This document shows positions 17,378 through 26,494 of a DNA stretch of 64,000 nt, one piece after another. Source of the stretch: Porphyrobacter sp. AAP60 (GTDB taxonomy: Bacteria > Pseudomonadota > Alphaproteobacteria > Sphingomonadales > Sphingomonadaceae); assembly GCF_001296025.1 (NCBI RefSeq), contig NZ_LJHV01000012.1, positions 1-64,000 on the forward strand, read 5' to 3'. The notes under the pieces were generated by a model. That model had not been told where the DNA came from. It did no database searches and saw only the letters and a list, made by a program, of their open reading frames with translations. Position 1 is the stretch's first letter, and every line of letters starts with the position of its first letter. The translations under genes and the position numbers were made by a program.

Positions 17378-18177
17378 CCACCGAACCAGTGGGTGCGGTT
17401 CCGGCTGCGTGAAAGCTGCCACGCGGCCACTGCCAGCACCGCTGCAATTCCGGCAAAGCAGGCCCAGCCGATGCTCGGGAAGCGTTGCCCGGCGCTCGCA
17501 TTGATGCCGACGAGGGCATAGCTGAACACCAGCGCGTAAAGCGGCGCGCCGCGTGATCGGGCCACCGCCAGCGCGGCGATCGCAGCGCCGATGCCGATCA
17601 TGGCGGTGGCAGCCAGCGGCGCCGGATCGGCCCCGCCGATGCCGTAAAACTTCAGCGTGGCGGCAATGTTGACGATGCTCGCCGCTGTCAGCCACGCGGC
17701 CAGAGCGGCGAAGGCCGGTACAACCAGCCAGCGCTCGCTGCGGGTCAGGGACTGCTCTTCGACCACCGCTCGCAACACGATCAGCAGCCCTGCCAGCGAT
17801 ACCAGGATGATGATCACCGAAACGGCTGTCAGGTTATCGATCTGGGTGTAGGCCGACCACACCCCCTGCGCTGCCAGTGCAATCGCGGCGGGCCAGCCGA
17901 TCCGCGCCAGCAGCGGATTGTTGCGCTGGGCTGGCAGGGCCTGCCACAGGGCAAACAGCGCCGAAAGCACGAACAGCGGCCCCCAGATCGCAAAGGCCCA
18001 GCCAGCAGGTGTAATCAGCGTGCGCACCGCGTCTGACCGGTCGCCGATGAACTCGCCAATGCCGAAGCGCGGCAGGAAGCCCGCACCGATCTGCACCACC
18101 ACCGCCACGATGATGGCGAGGCGCTGGACCAGCGAACGATGGATCGGCGGTCGATGCGGCGGGATATAATCGAACAT
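17353..18177 (-). CDS. TspO/MBR-related integral membrane protein
   Basis: A 274-residue protein with about eight hydrophobic segments. The stretch ITPAGWAFAIWGPLF fits the tryptophan-rich sensory protein (TspO/MBR-like) superfamily, although the protein is longer than the five-helix TspO. Function is not known; binding of tetrapyrroles is a property of true TspO and cannot be assumed here. It converges on ugd with a 25-base overlap of coding ends. Confidence 0.65.
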   Translation of the reverse strand: MFDYIPPHRPPIHRSLVQRLAIIVAVVVQIGAGFLPRFGIGEFIGDRSDAVRTLITPAGWAFAIWGPLFVLSALFALWQALPAQRNNPLLARIGWPAAIALAAQGVWSAYTQIDNLTAVSVIIILVSLAGLLIVLRAVVEEQSLTRSERWLVVPAFAALAAWLTAASIVNIAATLKFYGIGGADPAPLAATAMIGIGAAIAALAVARSRGAPLYALVFSYALVGINASAGQRFPSIGWACFAGIAAVLAVAAWQLSRSRNRTHWFGGQARPTLT

Positions 18178-18233
18178 GGTAGCTTCAACCGGAGCGCCAT
18201 GGGGATTGTTCCCGTCCGGCGGGTTCGATGATG

Positions 18234-18659
<426 letters not shown>

Positions 18660-18691
18660 GATGCGCCTATAGGCTGGCACGATAAGGATTG

Positions 18692-19414
18692 CTAGCGGGT
18701 GCGCCCTTCATCCCGGTCAATCAGCAATTGCCACAGGATCGCGGCAATTTCGCCATCGGGCACGCCGGTGATGCGGTGCGGGCGCCAGCGCCGCTCGAAG
18801 GCTTCGACGGCCTTGGCCTGATCGGTGATGTCATAGCCGAACCGTTCGAGCGCCATGAAGAACGACCCGTCATTGTGGAACGGATTGCCCGCAGCAAGGC
18901 TGGCCGGACGCGGCAGGCACAGATTGTATTCGGCGATACGGTCCCACGGGAATAGCTCGCCCGGATCAACCTTGCGCATCGGCGCGACATCGGAATGGCC
19001 CACCACATTGGCGCGCGGAATGTCATACCGCCTCACGATCCGCGCCAGCAGCGGGATCAGCGCGTCGATCTGCGCTTCCGCAAAAGGACGATAGCCCAGC
19101 CCATGGCCGGGATGATCAAGCTCGATCCCGATGCTGGCCGAGTTCACATCCGGAATTCCGCGCCAGAACGAAGCGCCCGCGTGCCAGGCGCGGCGGTTTT
19201 CGGCCACCAGCCGGATGACCTCGCCTTCTTCGGTAATGCAGTAATGTGCGCTAACCGAAGCCGCGGGATCGCACATCCGCGCAATCGCGGCTTCGACCGG
19301 CTTCATTTCGGTGTAGTGCAACACGACCATCGAAATCGGCAGCGTGCGCGGCCCGTAATTGGGCGATGGCACCTCGCGGTGAACCAACTCGTCGCCCTCG
19401 ATGCCCCCCGACAT
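18692..19414 (-). CDS. N-acetylmuramoyl-L-alanine amidase (AmpD/AmiD type)
   Basis: A 240-residue amidase_2 enzyme that cuts the bond between N-acetylmuramate and the stem peptide. Likely zinc ligands are His in VVLHYTEM, His in VVGHSDV and Asp in KVDPGELFPW; ASIGIELDHPGH is the family core. A C-terminal peptidoglycan-binding-like helical domain follows from about residue 170. No signal peptide is visible, which favours a cytoplasmic recycling role like AmpD. It is the last gene of an operon with the JAMM peptidase and chpT. Confidence 0.87.
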   Translation of the reverse strand: MSGGIEGDELVHREVPSPNYGPRTLPISMVVLHYTEMKPVEAAIARMCDPAASVSAHYCITEEGEVIRLVAENRRAWHAGASFWRGIPDVNSASIGIELDHPGHGLGYRPFAEAQIDALIPLLARIVRRYDIPRANVVGHSDVAPMRKVDPGELFPWDRIAEYNLCLPRPASLAAGNPFHNDGSFFMALERFGYDITDQAKAVEAFERRWRPHRITGVPDGEIAAILWQLLIDRDEGRTR

Positions 19415-19422
19415 CAGCGCAG

Positions 19423-20076
19423 CTAGCCGATCATGCCTTCGGGCTCGGGCAAGACCGCGCCCAAGACCAGCGCCCCGTCACCCAGCTTGTATTGCAGCCC
19501 GCCGTCCATCTCTTCGGCGAGCACCGCGATCATGTGGGCGGCAGCGGTGCGGCTGGTGATTTCGCTTTCGGCCAGGTCGCCCTGCAGCGCGCGGCCGATC
19601 GTCTCGTCAAAGGCGATCCTGTCACCCCGCGCCCGCGCCACGATTTCCACCGCGCCGTCGCGCCGTTCCGCGCCGATATCCAGCGTGCCGCCGCGCACCA
19701 GCGAATCAAGCGCGATCTGCGCAAGGTTGAGCAGCACCTTGACCGCCGGTTTGGGCAGGCTGTGGTCGGCAATGGCCCAGTGGATTTCCACCCGCTTGCC
19801 TTCAGGCGCCAGCGCATCGATCACGGCTTTGGCCTCGTCGATCGGGATCGCCTCGCCAAACCCGCCCGCCGCGCCAAATGCGAGACGGAAGAACTTCAGC
19901 TTATCAGTGCTGATCTTTGCCGATTGTTCGAGCAGTTCCATGCAGCGCGCGCGCATTTCGGGGTCTTGTTCGTCGGCCAGCAGTTCCAGCCCGTTAGCGA
20001 GCGCGCCGACGGGGGACAGCATATCGTGGCACAGGCGCGAACACAGCATCGCGGCGAGATCGGTCTGGGAAATCAT
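19423..20076 (-). CDS. chpT: histidine phosphotransferase ChpT
   Basis: A 217-residue phosphotransferase that passes phosphate from CckA to CtrA and CpdR in the alphaproteobacterial cell-cycle relay. The dimerisation helix carries the phospho-accepting His17 in LCSRLCHDMLSPVGA. The C-terminal part is a degenerate HATPase-like domain without ATP-binding motifs. Spacing is 9 bases from the JAMM gene and 8 to the amidase gene, which argues for one operon. Confidence 0.92.
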   Translation of the reverse strand: MISQTDLAAMLCSRLCHDMLSPVGALANGLELLADEQDPEMRARCMELLEQSAKISTDKLKFFRLAFGAAGGFGEAIPIDEAKAVIDALAPEGKRVEIHWAIADHSLPKPAVKVLLNLAQIALDSLVRGGTLDIGAERRDGAVEIVARARGDRIAFDETIGRALQGDLAESEITSRTAAAHMIAVLAEEMDGGLQYKLGDGALVLGAVLPEPEGMIG

Positions 20077-20085
20077 GCCGCTGTC

Positions 20086-20496
20086 CTAGCTTTCGATGAT
20101 GGTAAAGGGAAGAGCGGCAAACCCCGCAATATCGTCCTGCCAGAACCTTACGTCGCCCCCCGCGGTGCCCCCGGCAATAATGGCCCACACCCGCCCGTCA
20201 TGCGCGGCCATTGCGCTGTCGGTGGCGGAAGGGGCGGGATCGCCGGTCGGATGCGAATGGAAATAGCCCAGCACCTGCGCCCCGGCCCCGCTGCGTGCTG
20301 CCCGGTACGCGTCGATCAGCGCCTGCGGATCGATTTCGAAATGGGTGGCCGGGGCCGGATGGATATTGCGCGTTTCGCGAACTTCGATGATGCGGCGGCC
20401 TGTCCCCAGCAACAACCCGCACGCCTCTTGCGGATGCGCCGCAGCGGAAGCGGCGCGCATCGCGGTGAGGGCTTCTCTTGTCACTTCCAGTTCCAT
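20086..20496 (-). CDS. M67 (JAMM) family metallopeptidase
   Basis: A 136-residue Mov34/MPN-like peptidase. The JAMM residues are present: Glu24 in HPQEACG, His80 and His82 in HSHPTG, and Asp93 in SATD. Bacterial stand-alone JAMM enzymes cleave ubiquitin-like or sulfur-carrier proteins; the substrate here is unknown. The ATG at 20496 (MELEV) is chosen because the longer frame would run into the divergent pseudouridine synthase gene. First gene of the JAMM-chpT-amidase operon. Confidence 0.85.
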   Translation of the reverse strand: MELEVTREALTAMRAASAAAHPQEACGLLLGTGRRIIEVRETRNIHPAPATHFEIDPQALIDAYRAARSGAGAQVLGYFHSHPTGDPAPSATDSAMAAHDGRVWAIIAGGTAGGDVRFWQDDIAGFAALPFTIIES

Positions 20497-20512
20497 CACG
20501 CATGGCCATACC

Positions 20513-21466
20513 ATGTCTGGACACGAAATCATCACCGGCACCATCCTCTCCCCCGCCCGGCTGGACAAGGCGCTGGCCGAGGCCACGGGACTTTCCCGCG
20601 CGCGGGTGCAGGGGTTGATCGATCAGGGCCGGGTCGATGTGGCGGGCAAGACTGCTTCATCAGCTTCGATGAAGGTAGGCGCAGATGTGCCCTTCCGCAT
20701 CATCATCGCCGCCGCCATGCCCGCCGAAGCCGCGCCCGAAGATATTCCGCTGACCATCGCCTTTGAGGACGATCATCTGATAATCGTCGACAAGCCGGCA
20801 GGCATGGTGGTGCACCCGGCGGTGGGCAATATCACCGGCACACTGGTCAACGCGCTGCTGCATCATTGCCGGGGGAACTTGTCAGGCATCAACGGCGTGG
20901 CGCGGCCCGGTATTGTCCACCGGATCGACAAGGACACATCGGGCCTGCTGGTGGTTGCCAAATCCGATGCCGCGCATGAAGGGCTGGCCGTGCAGTTTGC
21001 CGCGCACACCGTCCACCGCCGCTATATCGCGGTGTGCGGCGGGCATCCCTCGCCTGCCGAGGGCACAATCAATGCCCGGGTTGGCCGGTCGGATGCTGAC
21101 CGAAAGAAAATGACGGTGCTGCCCAACAATTCCTCGCGCGGGAAAACCGCGATAACCCATTACAAGGTGCTGGAGCGGCTGGATCATGCGGCCATGATCG
21201 AATGCCGGCTGGAAACGGGCAGAACCCACCAGGTGCGCGTTCACTGCGCGTCAATCGGTCATGCTCTATTGGGAGACCCTGCCTATGGACGAACACCGCA
21301 ACCCTTGCGCGCCCTGCTGGATCATCTCGGCTTCCGGCGGCAGGCGCTGCATGCCGCAGAACTGGGGTTCCAGCATCCGGTGACCGGCGAAACAATTCTT
21401 CTGCGCAGCGATCTGCCGCCCGACATGATGGAACTGATCGACCAACTGCGAAGTTCTAATCGATGA
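20513..21466 (+). CDS. rluD: RluA-family 23S rRNA pseudouridine synthase (RluD-like)
   Basis: A 317-residue enzyme that turns uridines of 23S rRNA into pseudouridine. The S4 RNA-binding domain (about residues 13-60) precedes the catalytic domain, with the active Asp in HRIDKDTSGLLV and the substrate motif RLETGRTHQVRVH. The ATG at 20513 is only 16 bases from the divergent JAMM gene start. RluD is the best match because of its S4 domain, but RluC-like specificity cannot be excluded. Confidence 0.88.
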   Translation: MSGHEIITGTILSPARLDKALAEATGLSRARVQGLIDQGRVDVAGKTASSASMKVGADVPFRIIIAAAMPAEAAPEDIPLTIAFEDDHLIIVDKPAGMVVHPAVGNITGTLVNALLHHCRGNLSGINGVARPGIVHRIDKDTSGLLVVAKSDAAHEGLAVQFAAHTVHRRYIAVCGGHPSPAEGTINARVGRSDADRKKMTVLPNNSSRGKTAITHYKVLERLDHAAMIECRLETGRTHQVRVHCASIGHALLGDPAYGRTPQPLRALLDHLGFRRQALHAAELGFQHPVTGETILLRSDLPPDMMELIDQLRSSNR

Positions 21467-21580
21467 AATGCGCATACATCCGCCGCGTTTTCGCGTATAT
21501 ATAGAACCCGTGGCCCAGATCACGGGATGCCCATCAGGGGTCCCGTGCAAGCGGTCGACGCTAGAAAGGTTAGGTAAAAC

Positions 21581-22501
21581 GTGACCAAGTCCCCCACGAC
21601 GCGCAAGAAGACCACTTCGGTCCCGGCGCTGAGCGGTGAGCAGAGCCTCAACCGCTATCTCTCCGAAATCCGCAAGTACCCGGTTTTGACGGCAGAGCAG
21701 GAATATATGCTCGCCAAGCGGTATCAGGAACACGAAGACCCCGAAGCTGCAGCCCAGCTCGTCTCCAGCCACCTGCGGCTCGTCGCGAAAATCGCGATGG
21801 GGTATCGGGGCTATGGCCTGCCCGTGGCCGATCTGATTTCCGAAGGGAATGTCGGGTTGATGCAGGGCGTCAAGAAATTCGAACCCGATCGCGGCTTCCG
21901 CCTCGCGACCTACGCGATGTGGTGGATCAAGGCTTCGATGCAGGAATTTATCCTGCGTTCGTGGAGCCTTGTGAAAATGGGCACCACTGCTGCGCAGAAG
22001 AAGCTGTTCTTCAACCTGCGCCGCATGAAAAAGCAGCTTGAGGCCTATGAGGACAGCGATCTTTCGCCTGCCGACCTGACCAAGATCGCCACCGATCTGG
22101 GCGTGCCGGAACAGGAAGTCGTCAACATGAACCGGCGCATGATGATGGGCGGCGATGCTTCGCTCAACGTCAGCTTGCGCGGGGATGAAGAAGGCGGCGG
22201 CGAATGGCAGGACTGGCTGACCGATGATCGCCCCCTGCAGGACGAAACCGTTGCCGAGGCCGAGGAATCGCAGATGCGCAAGGCGATGCTGTCCGAAGCA
22301 ATGGGCAGCCTGAACGAGCGCGAACGCCACATCCTGACCGAACGCCGCCTGACCGAAAAGCCGCAGACGCTGGAAGAATTGTCGCAGTCCTACGACGTCA
22401 GCCGCGAACGCATTCGCCAGATCGAAGTGCGCGCATTCGAAAAGCTGCAAAAGGCAATGCAGCGGATCGCGGGCGAACGGCTGCTTCCAGGCGTCGCCTG
22501 A
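21581..22501 (+). CDS. rpoH: heat-shock sigma factor RpoH (sigma-32)
   Basis: A 306-residue sigma factor that directs RNA polymerase to heat-shock promoters. Region 2 holds YATYAMWWIKASMQEFILRSWSLVKMGTT, marked by the RpoH-type WSLVK segment, and region 4 has the helix-turn-helix LSQSYDVSRERIRQIEVRAFEKL. The start is GTG at 21581 after AGGTTAGG. A strong terminator follows. A probable target promoter lies before clpP in this window. Confidence 0.95.
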   Translation: MTKSPTTRKKTTSVPALSGEQSLNRYLSEIRKYPVLTAEQEYMLAKRYQEHEDPEAAAQLVSSHLRLVAKIAMGYRGYGLPVADLISEGNVGLMQGVKKFEPDRGFRLATYAMWWIKASMQEFILRSWSLVKMGTTAAQKKLFFNLRRMKKQLEAYEDSDLSPADLTKIATDLGVPEQEVVNMNRRMMMGGDASLNVSLRGDEEGGGEWQDWLTDDRPLQDETVAEAEESQMRKAMLSEAMGSLNERERHILTERRLTEKPQTLEELSQSYDVSRERIRQIEVRAFEKLQKAMQRIAGERLLPGVA

Positions 22502-22507
22502 TGCGGG

Positions 22508-22543
22508 TTAGGCTCGCCTAGGTGCGCCCTAGGCTCGTCTAGA
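22508..22543. repeat. CTAG-containing direct repeat after rpoH
   Basis: Two near-identical, internally palindromic units, TTAGGCTCGCCTAGG (22508-22522) and CTAGGCTCGTCTAGA (22529-22543), follow the rpoH stop at once. They hold several CTAG tetramers, which are usually scarce in GC-rich bacteria. The role is unknown. Confidence 0.5.
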
Positions 22544-22563
22544 CCCCCTCTTGCCTGTTCTTG

Positions 22564-22597
22564 AAAGGGCGCTGCGAGTGATTGCAGCGCCCTTTTT
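22564..22597 (+). terminator. rpoH rho-independent terminator
   Basis: A 12-bp stem, AAAGGGCGCTGC with GCAGCGCCCTTT, an 8-base loop and a run of five T. Confidence 0.9.
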
Positions 22598-22610
22598 CGT
22601 GTGTGGCCGC

Positions 22611-22630
22611 AATGTTTCACGTGAAACATT
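22611..22630. promoter_or_regulatory. parS: parS centromere-like site (ParB binding)
   Basis: The 16-mer TGTTTCACGTGAAACA at 22613-22628 is a perfect match to the conserved bacterial parS site, extended to a perfect 20-base palindrome by two bases at each end. ParB loads here and spreads to organise origin segregation. It sits between the rpoH terminator and mtgA, outside coding sequence. In most bacteria parS sites cluster near oriC, so this suggests an origin-proximal location. Confidence 0.93.
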
Positions 22631-22684
22631 GGGCGAACACCGGCGATGCTTTCCCGCTGCGATTCACTCGGCTAAGGCTGGCGC

Positions 22685-23356
22685 ATGATTGCCACTATCG
22701 CGCGCTTCCTCGCCAAAACCATCGCCGGGTTCATCGTGCTGACAGTGGTGCTGGTGGTGGCTTTCAAATGGCTGCCAGTGCCCGTCACCGCGACCATGCT
22801 GATGGACGCGAACGGGATCACCAAGGACTGGGAAAGCCTTGATAATATTGACCGGAATCTGGTCTCGGCAGTGATCGCGGCAGAAGATTCGCGCTTCTGC
22901 GAACATTTCGGTTTCGACGCCGAAGCGATCGAGCAGGCGATCGAGGAACGCCTCGCCGGGCAGCGCGAGCGGGGTGGTTCCACGATCAGCCAGCAGACCG
23001 CCAAGAACGTGTTTCTGTGGCAGGGTGGCGGGTTTTTCCGCAAGGGGCTGGAAGCGTGGTTCACCTTCTGGATCGAACTGGTGTGGGGCAAGCAGCGGAT
23101 CATGGAAGTCTATCTAAACGTTGCGGAAACCGGCATCGGAACCTACGGCGCAGAGGCCGGATCGCAGCGCTATTTCGGCCATTCCGCCGCGCGCCTTTCG
23201 CCTGACGAGGCCAGCCGAATGGCCGCCGCCCTGCCCAGCCCCAAGAAACGCAGCGTCAAAAACCCCGGCGGGTGGCTGGCACGCCACGGCAACAGCATCG
23301 AACGGCGGATCGGCATTGTCAGGCGTGACGGGCTTGATGCTTGCGTCTACAACTAG
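22685..23356 (+). CDS. mtgA: monofunctional peptidoglycan glycosyltransferase
   Basis: A 223-residue GT51 enzyme that polymerises lipid II into glycan strands. One N-terminal membrane anchor (about residues 5-25) is followed by the catalytic motifs AAEDSRFCEHFGFD (with the general-base Glu) and RGGSTISQQTAKN. The KRSVKNPGGW segment closes the domain. No transpeptidase domain follows, so it is MtgA and not a class A PBP. It is close to the parS site and ends 6 bases before the zinc exporter. Confidence 0.93.
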   Translation: MIATIARFLAKTIAGFIVLTVVLVVAFKWLPVPVTATMLMDANGITKDWESLDNIDRNLVSAVIAAEDSRFCEHFGFDAEAIEQAIEERLAGQRERGGSTISQQTAKNVFLWQGGGFFRKGLEAWFTFWIELVWGKQRIMEVYLNVAETGIGTYGAEAGSQRYFGHSAARLSPDEASRMAAALPSPKKRSVKNPGGWLARHGNSIERRIGIVRRDGLDACVYN

Positions 23357-23362
23357 CCGCAG

Positions 23363-24331
23363 ATGCACGCCCACGCCGATCATAGCCATTCGCACGACCT
23401 TTCTCATGGGCATTCTCATGGGGGCAGCTCCGATTGCCACGGGCTGCACGATGCCCATGGTCATCACCACGCGCCCACGGATTTCGGCCGGGCATTTGCC
23501 TTCGCAATCGGTCTGAACATCGCCTTTGTAGCGATCGAGGCGACCGCAGGGCTGCTGTATAATTCGATGGCGCTGGTGGCGGATGCGGGTCACAACCTGT
23601 CCGACGTTCTGGCCCTGGTGCTCGCCTGGGTCGCCAGCATCGCTGCACGGCGGCCGCCTTCGGGCCGCTTCACCTATGGCTTCAAGAGCTCGACCATTCT
23701 GGCCGCTTTGGCCAATGCGCTGCTGCTGGCTGTCACGATCGGGGCGATCCTGATCGAGACATTCCACCGGGCGATGACCCCGCAGCAGCCCGAAGGCATG
23801 GTGATGGTGATCGTCGCCGGGATCGGAGTTGCGATCAACGCGTTGACGGCCATGCTGTTCATGCGCGGTCAGGAGGATATCAACATTCGCGGAGCCTATC
23901 TCCACATGGCCGCGGATGCGCTGGTTTCGCTGGGCGTGGTTGTGGCCGGGGTCGCGATCATCTTCTCCGGCCTTTGGTGGATTGATCCGCTGGTCACCAT
24001 AATGATCGTCGGCGTGATCGCATGGGGCACCTGGGGCCTAGCGCGGGACAGCCTGACCATGGGGCTGCTGGCGGCCCCGGCCCGGATCGATCTGGCCGAG
24101 GTAAAAGCCCACCTTGCCAGCTTTGACGGCGTCACCGCAGTGCACGATCTGCACGTCTGGCCGATGTCGACTACCGAAACCGCGCTGACCGCGCATCTGG
24201 TGATGCCTGGCAAGCCTGCGTCCGACAGCTTCCTGCGCGATATCGCGGATACGCTTCAGGCCCGCTTCGGGGTCGGCCATTCGACCTTGCAGGTCGAAAG
24301 CGGCGAGAACCCTTGTAGCGGTGGTTGCTGA
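23363..24331 (+). CDS. cation diffusion facilitator (zinc exporter, CzcD/ZitB type)
   Basis: A 322-residue CDF exporter. Residues 1-40 are His-rich, a likely metal-collecting tail. Six membrane segments follow, with the metal-site pairs H-x3-D in ADAGHNLSDV and in HMAADALVSLG, and a C-terminal cytoplasmic domain. Substrates are typically zinc, cobalt or cadmium. It ends in GGC and its stop overlaps the sigma factor start as TGATG. Confidence 0.9.
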   Translation: MHAHADHSHSHDLSHGHSHGGSSDCHGLHDAHGHHHAPTDFGRAFAFAIGLNIAFVAIEATAGLLYNSMALVADAGHNLSDVLALVLAWVASIAARRPPSGRFTYGFKSSTILAALANALLLAVTIGAILIETFHRAMTPQQPEGMVMVIVAGIGVAINALTAMLFMRGQEDINIRGAYLHMAADALVSLGVVVAGVAIIFSGLWWIDPLVTIMIVGVIAWGTWGLARDSLTMGLLAAPARIDLAEVKAHLASFDGVTAVHDLHVWPMSTTETALTAHLVMPGKPASDSFLRDIADTLQARFGVGHSTLQVESGENPCSGGC

Positions 24332-24918
24332 TGGCCGCTCTCCCCCGCCCCTCCACAGCCGAAGCGCGCGAGGCATTGCGCGATGCCATGGCCCGGCTGG
24401 CGGCGGGCGACGAGGCTGCGCTCGAAGAAATTTACCGCGCCACGCGGGTGAAGCTATTCGGAATAACCCTGCGTATCTTGGGTGATCGAAAGGAAGCCGA
24501 GGACGCCTTGCAAGACGTCTATGTCAATCTGTGGCAGCGGGCCGACCGCTATGACCCGACCCGTGCGAGCCCCATCGCATGGCTGGCGGCGTTTGCGCGC
24601 AACCGCGCCATTGACCGGCTGCGCACCGGCAAGGTCCGCGGCGGCGCGGTGCCGGTTGAAGAGGCTGCACCGCTCGCCGATGAAACGCCGCTGGCCGATA
24701 TGCTGCTGGTCGATGCGGAACAGGCAGCGCAGATTCACAAGTGCCTGGGCGCGCTGGATGACCGCACGCAGGGCCACATCCGCGCTGCCTTTTTCGAAGG
24801 CCAGACCTACGCGCAACTGGCCGAGGCGGCCGATGTGCCGCTGGGCACGATGAAAAGCTGGATCCGCCGCGGGCTGCAACGCCTGCGCGCCTGTCTCGAA
24901 GCGAGCGAAGCGGCATGA
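24331..24918 (+). CDS. ECF sigma factor (SigK-like)
   Basis: A 195-residue sigma-70 factor with only regions 2 and 4. Region 2 contains DRKEAEDALQDVYVNLW and region 4 a helix-turn-helix ending in GTMKSWIRRGLQRL. The ATG at 24331 overlaps the exporter stop, and an in-frame TTG at 24325 is the less likely alternative. The anti-sigma gene overlaps the end by ATGA, the classic layout of an autoregulated pair. Confidence 0.88.
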   Translation: MAALPRPSTAEAREALRDAMARLAAGDEAALEEIYRATRVKLFGITLRILGDRKEAEDALQDVYVNLWQRADRYDPTRASPIAWLAAFARNRAIDRLRTGKVRGGAVPVEEAAPLADETPLADMLLVDAEQAAQIHKCLGALDDRTQGHIRAAFFEGQTYAQLAEAADVPLGTMKSWIRRGLQRLRACLEASEAA

Positions 24919-25694
24919 GCAGCACCGGCGAAGGCCCCGAAAACATCGTGCAGCGCGACGATCCGATGATCGCTGCGGAGTGGGCACTCGGCCTGCTCGA
25001 AGGCGAAGAGCTGCTCGCCGCGCGCGGGAAGTTTGCGACCGATGCGGATTTCGCCTGGCGCAAGGATTGGTGGGACAACTGGTTTGCCCCTCTGACCGAT
25101 GCGATGCCGGGCGCAGAACCGGGCGGTGCGGTGTGGGATGGTATCGCCGCGCGCATTGCCTCGCAGCAGGCGGTTGCCGCTTCTGCGCCAGGCGAGCCGG
25201 AGGCATCGGGTAACGTGATCGATCTCGAAGCGCGGGTGCGGCGCTGGCAATGGGTGGCCGGACTGTCCTCGGCCGCAGCCGCCGTTGCGCTTGCGCTGTT
25301 CGCCTTTGCTCCGGACCAGACCCCCGGCGATCCACCTGCGCAAATCGCCGCCGCTGCACCGCTGGTCGCCACGGTGCCGATTGGCGAGACCGGGCTGCGG
25401 CTTGATGTGACCTATATTCCCGAAAGCGAAAAGATGCTGGTCGCCGCGATCGGCCTTACTGCCGACGGGGTGCATGATCACGAATTGTGGCTGGTGCCGC
25501 AAAACGGCGGCACCCCGCAATCGCTGGGTGTGGTCGCTCCGGGACAAGTGCGCAGCATGGTGCTGCCCGCCGCGATTACGGCCAACCTTGGCGACGGAGC
25601 GGGCCTGGTCCTGACCCGCGAGCCGATTGGCGGCAAGCCCGAAGGCGTCGACGCCGGCCCGGTCGTGGCCGAGGGCGCCTTCGCCCCCGTCTAG
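24915..25694 (+). CDS. RskA-type anti-sigma factor
   Basis: A 259-residue anti-sigma factor that would hold the adjacent ECF sigma factor inactive at the membrane. The N-terminal sigma-binding region has MIAAEWALGLLEGEE. One membrane helix lies near residues 112-130, and an external RskA domain with HELWLVPQNGGTP follows. It overlaps the sigma gene by four bases. The inducing signal is unknown; RskA proteins are often released by regulated proteolysis. Confidence 0.88.
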   Translation: MSSTGEGPENIVQRDDPMIAAEWALGLLEGEELLAARGKFATDADFAWRKDWWDNWFAPLTDAMPGAEPGGAVWDGIAARIASQQAVAASAPGEPEASGNVIDLEARVRRWQWVAGLSSAAAAVALALFAFAPDQTPGDPPAQIAAAAPLVATVPIGETGLRLDVTYIPESEKMLVAAIGLTADGVHDHELWLVPQNGGTPQSLGVVAPGQVRSMVLPAAITANLGDGAGLVLTREPIGGKPEGVDAGPVVAEGAFAPV

Positions 25695-25837
25695 GCCGGT
25701 TTCGCTTCGCCGCAACCACGCGGCAACTCACCCGTCTCTCCCTTCAGGCGCGCATCCGCCCGCATCACCCCGGCGTAGCTTCGGGGCAAGCGGAAAGGCT
25801 TGCCGACATGAAATTCCCCCTGAAGGAGATCCCTACT

Positions 25838-26425
25838 GTGACCCGCAACCTTACCATTATCGCTGCCGCGCTCGCCGCCACGTCCAGCCTCGTGGCAGCC
25901 CCGGCCTTCGCCGATCATCACAAGACGGCGATGGCCAGCGAGAACGTCCCCACCGTGGGCGGTGCGCCGATGTACCCGACCAAGACCATCGTCGAAAACG
26001 CCGTGAACTCGCAGGATCACACCACGCTGGTCGCCGCCGTGCAGGCAGCTGGTCTGGTTGAAGCGCTGTCCGGCCCCGGCCCGTTCACCGTCTTCGCGCC
26101 GACCAACGCGGCCTTCGCCAAGCTGCCCGCCGGCACCGTGGAAACGCTGGTGAAGCCGGAAAACAAGGAAACTCTCGCCGGCATTCTGACCTATCACGTT
26201 GTATCGGGCCGCGTTTCGGCGAGCGAGCTGATCGGCATGATCGAAGCGAATGGCGGCAAGGCTGAACTGACCACGCTGAACGGCGGCACGCTGACCGCTG
26301 CGGTCGAGGGCGGAATGGTTGTGCTGACCGACGCCGCTGGCGGCAAAGCCACTGTGACGCAGGCCGACGTGTTCCAGTCGAACGGCGTTATCCACGTCAC
26401 CGACACTGTCTCGCTGCCGGGCTGA
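25838..26425 (+). CDS. secreted fasciclin domain protein
   Basis: A 195-residue protein with a signal peptide ending APAFA and one fasciclin (FAS1) domain, with the conserved FTVFAPTNAAF and YHVVSG segments and the VIHVTDTV end. FAS1 proteins act in adhesion or at the cell surface. I chose GTG at 25838, preceded by AAGGAG at a 9-base spacing, over ATG at 25808, which has no ribosome binding site and would prepend a charged stretch. It follows the sigma/anti-sigma pair. Confidence 0.88.
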   Translation: MTRNLTIIAAALAATSSLVAAPAFADHHKTAMASENVPTVGGAPMYPTKTIVENAVNSQDHTTLVAAVQAAGLVEALSGPGPFTVFAPTNAAFAKLPAGTVETLVKPENKETLAGILTYHVVSGRVSASELIGMIEANGGKAELTTLNGGTLTAAVEGGMVVLTDAAGGKATVTQADVFQSNGVIHVTDTVSLPG

Positions 26426-26494
26426 CCTTAGACAGAACCAGTTAGCGCTGCTTCACACGCCATCCCCTCCTACCCCGGAGCAGCGCTTTCCCCG

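Noticed and set aside
15116-17695. An 859-codon minus-strand open frame opposite the phosphatase and ugd genes
   Set aside because: It is antisense to two well-recognised enzymes, and its translation shows composition typical of GC-rich shadow frames without any domain.
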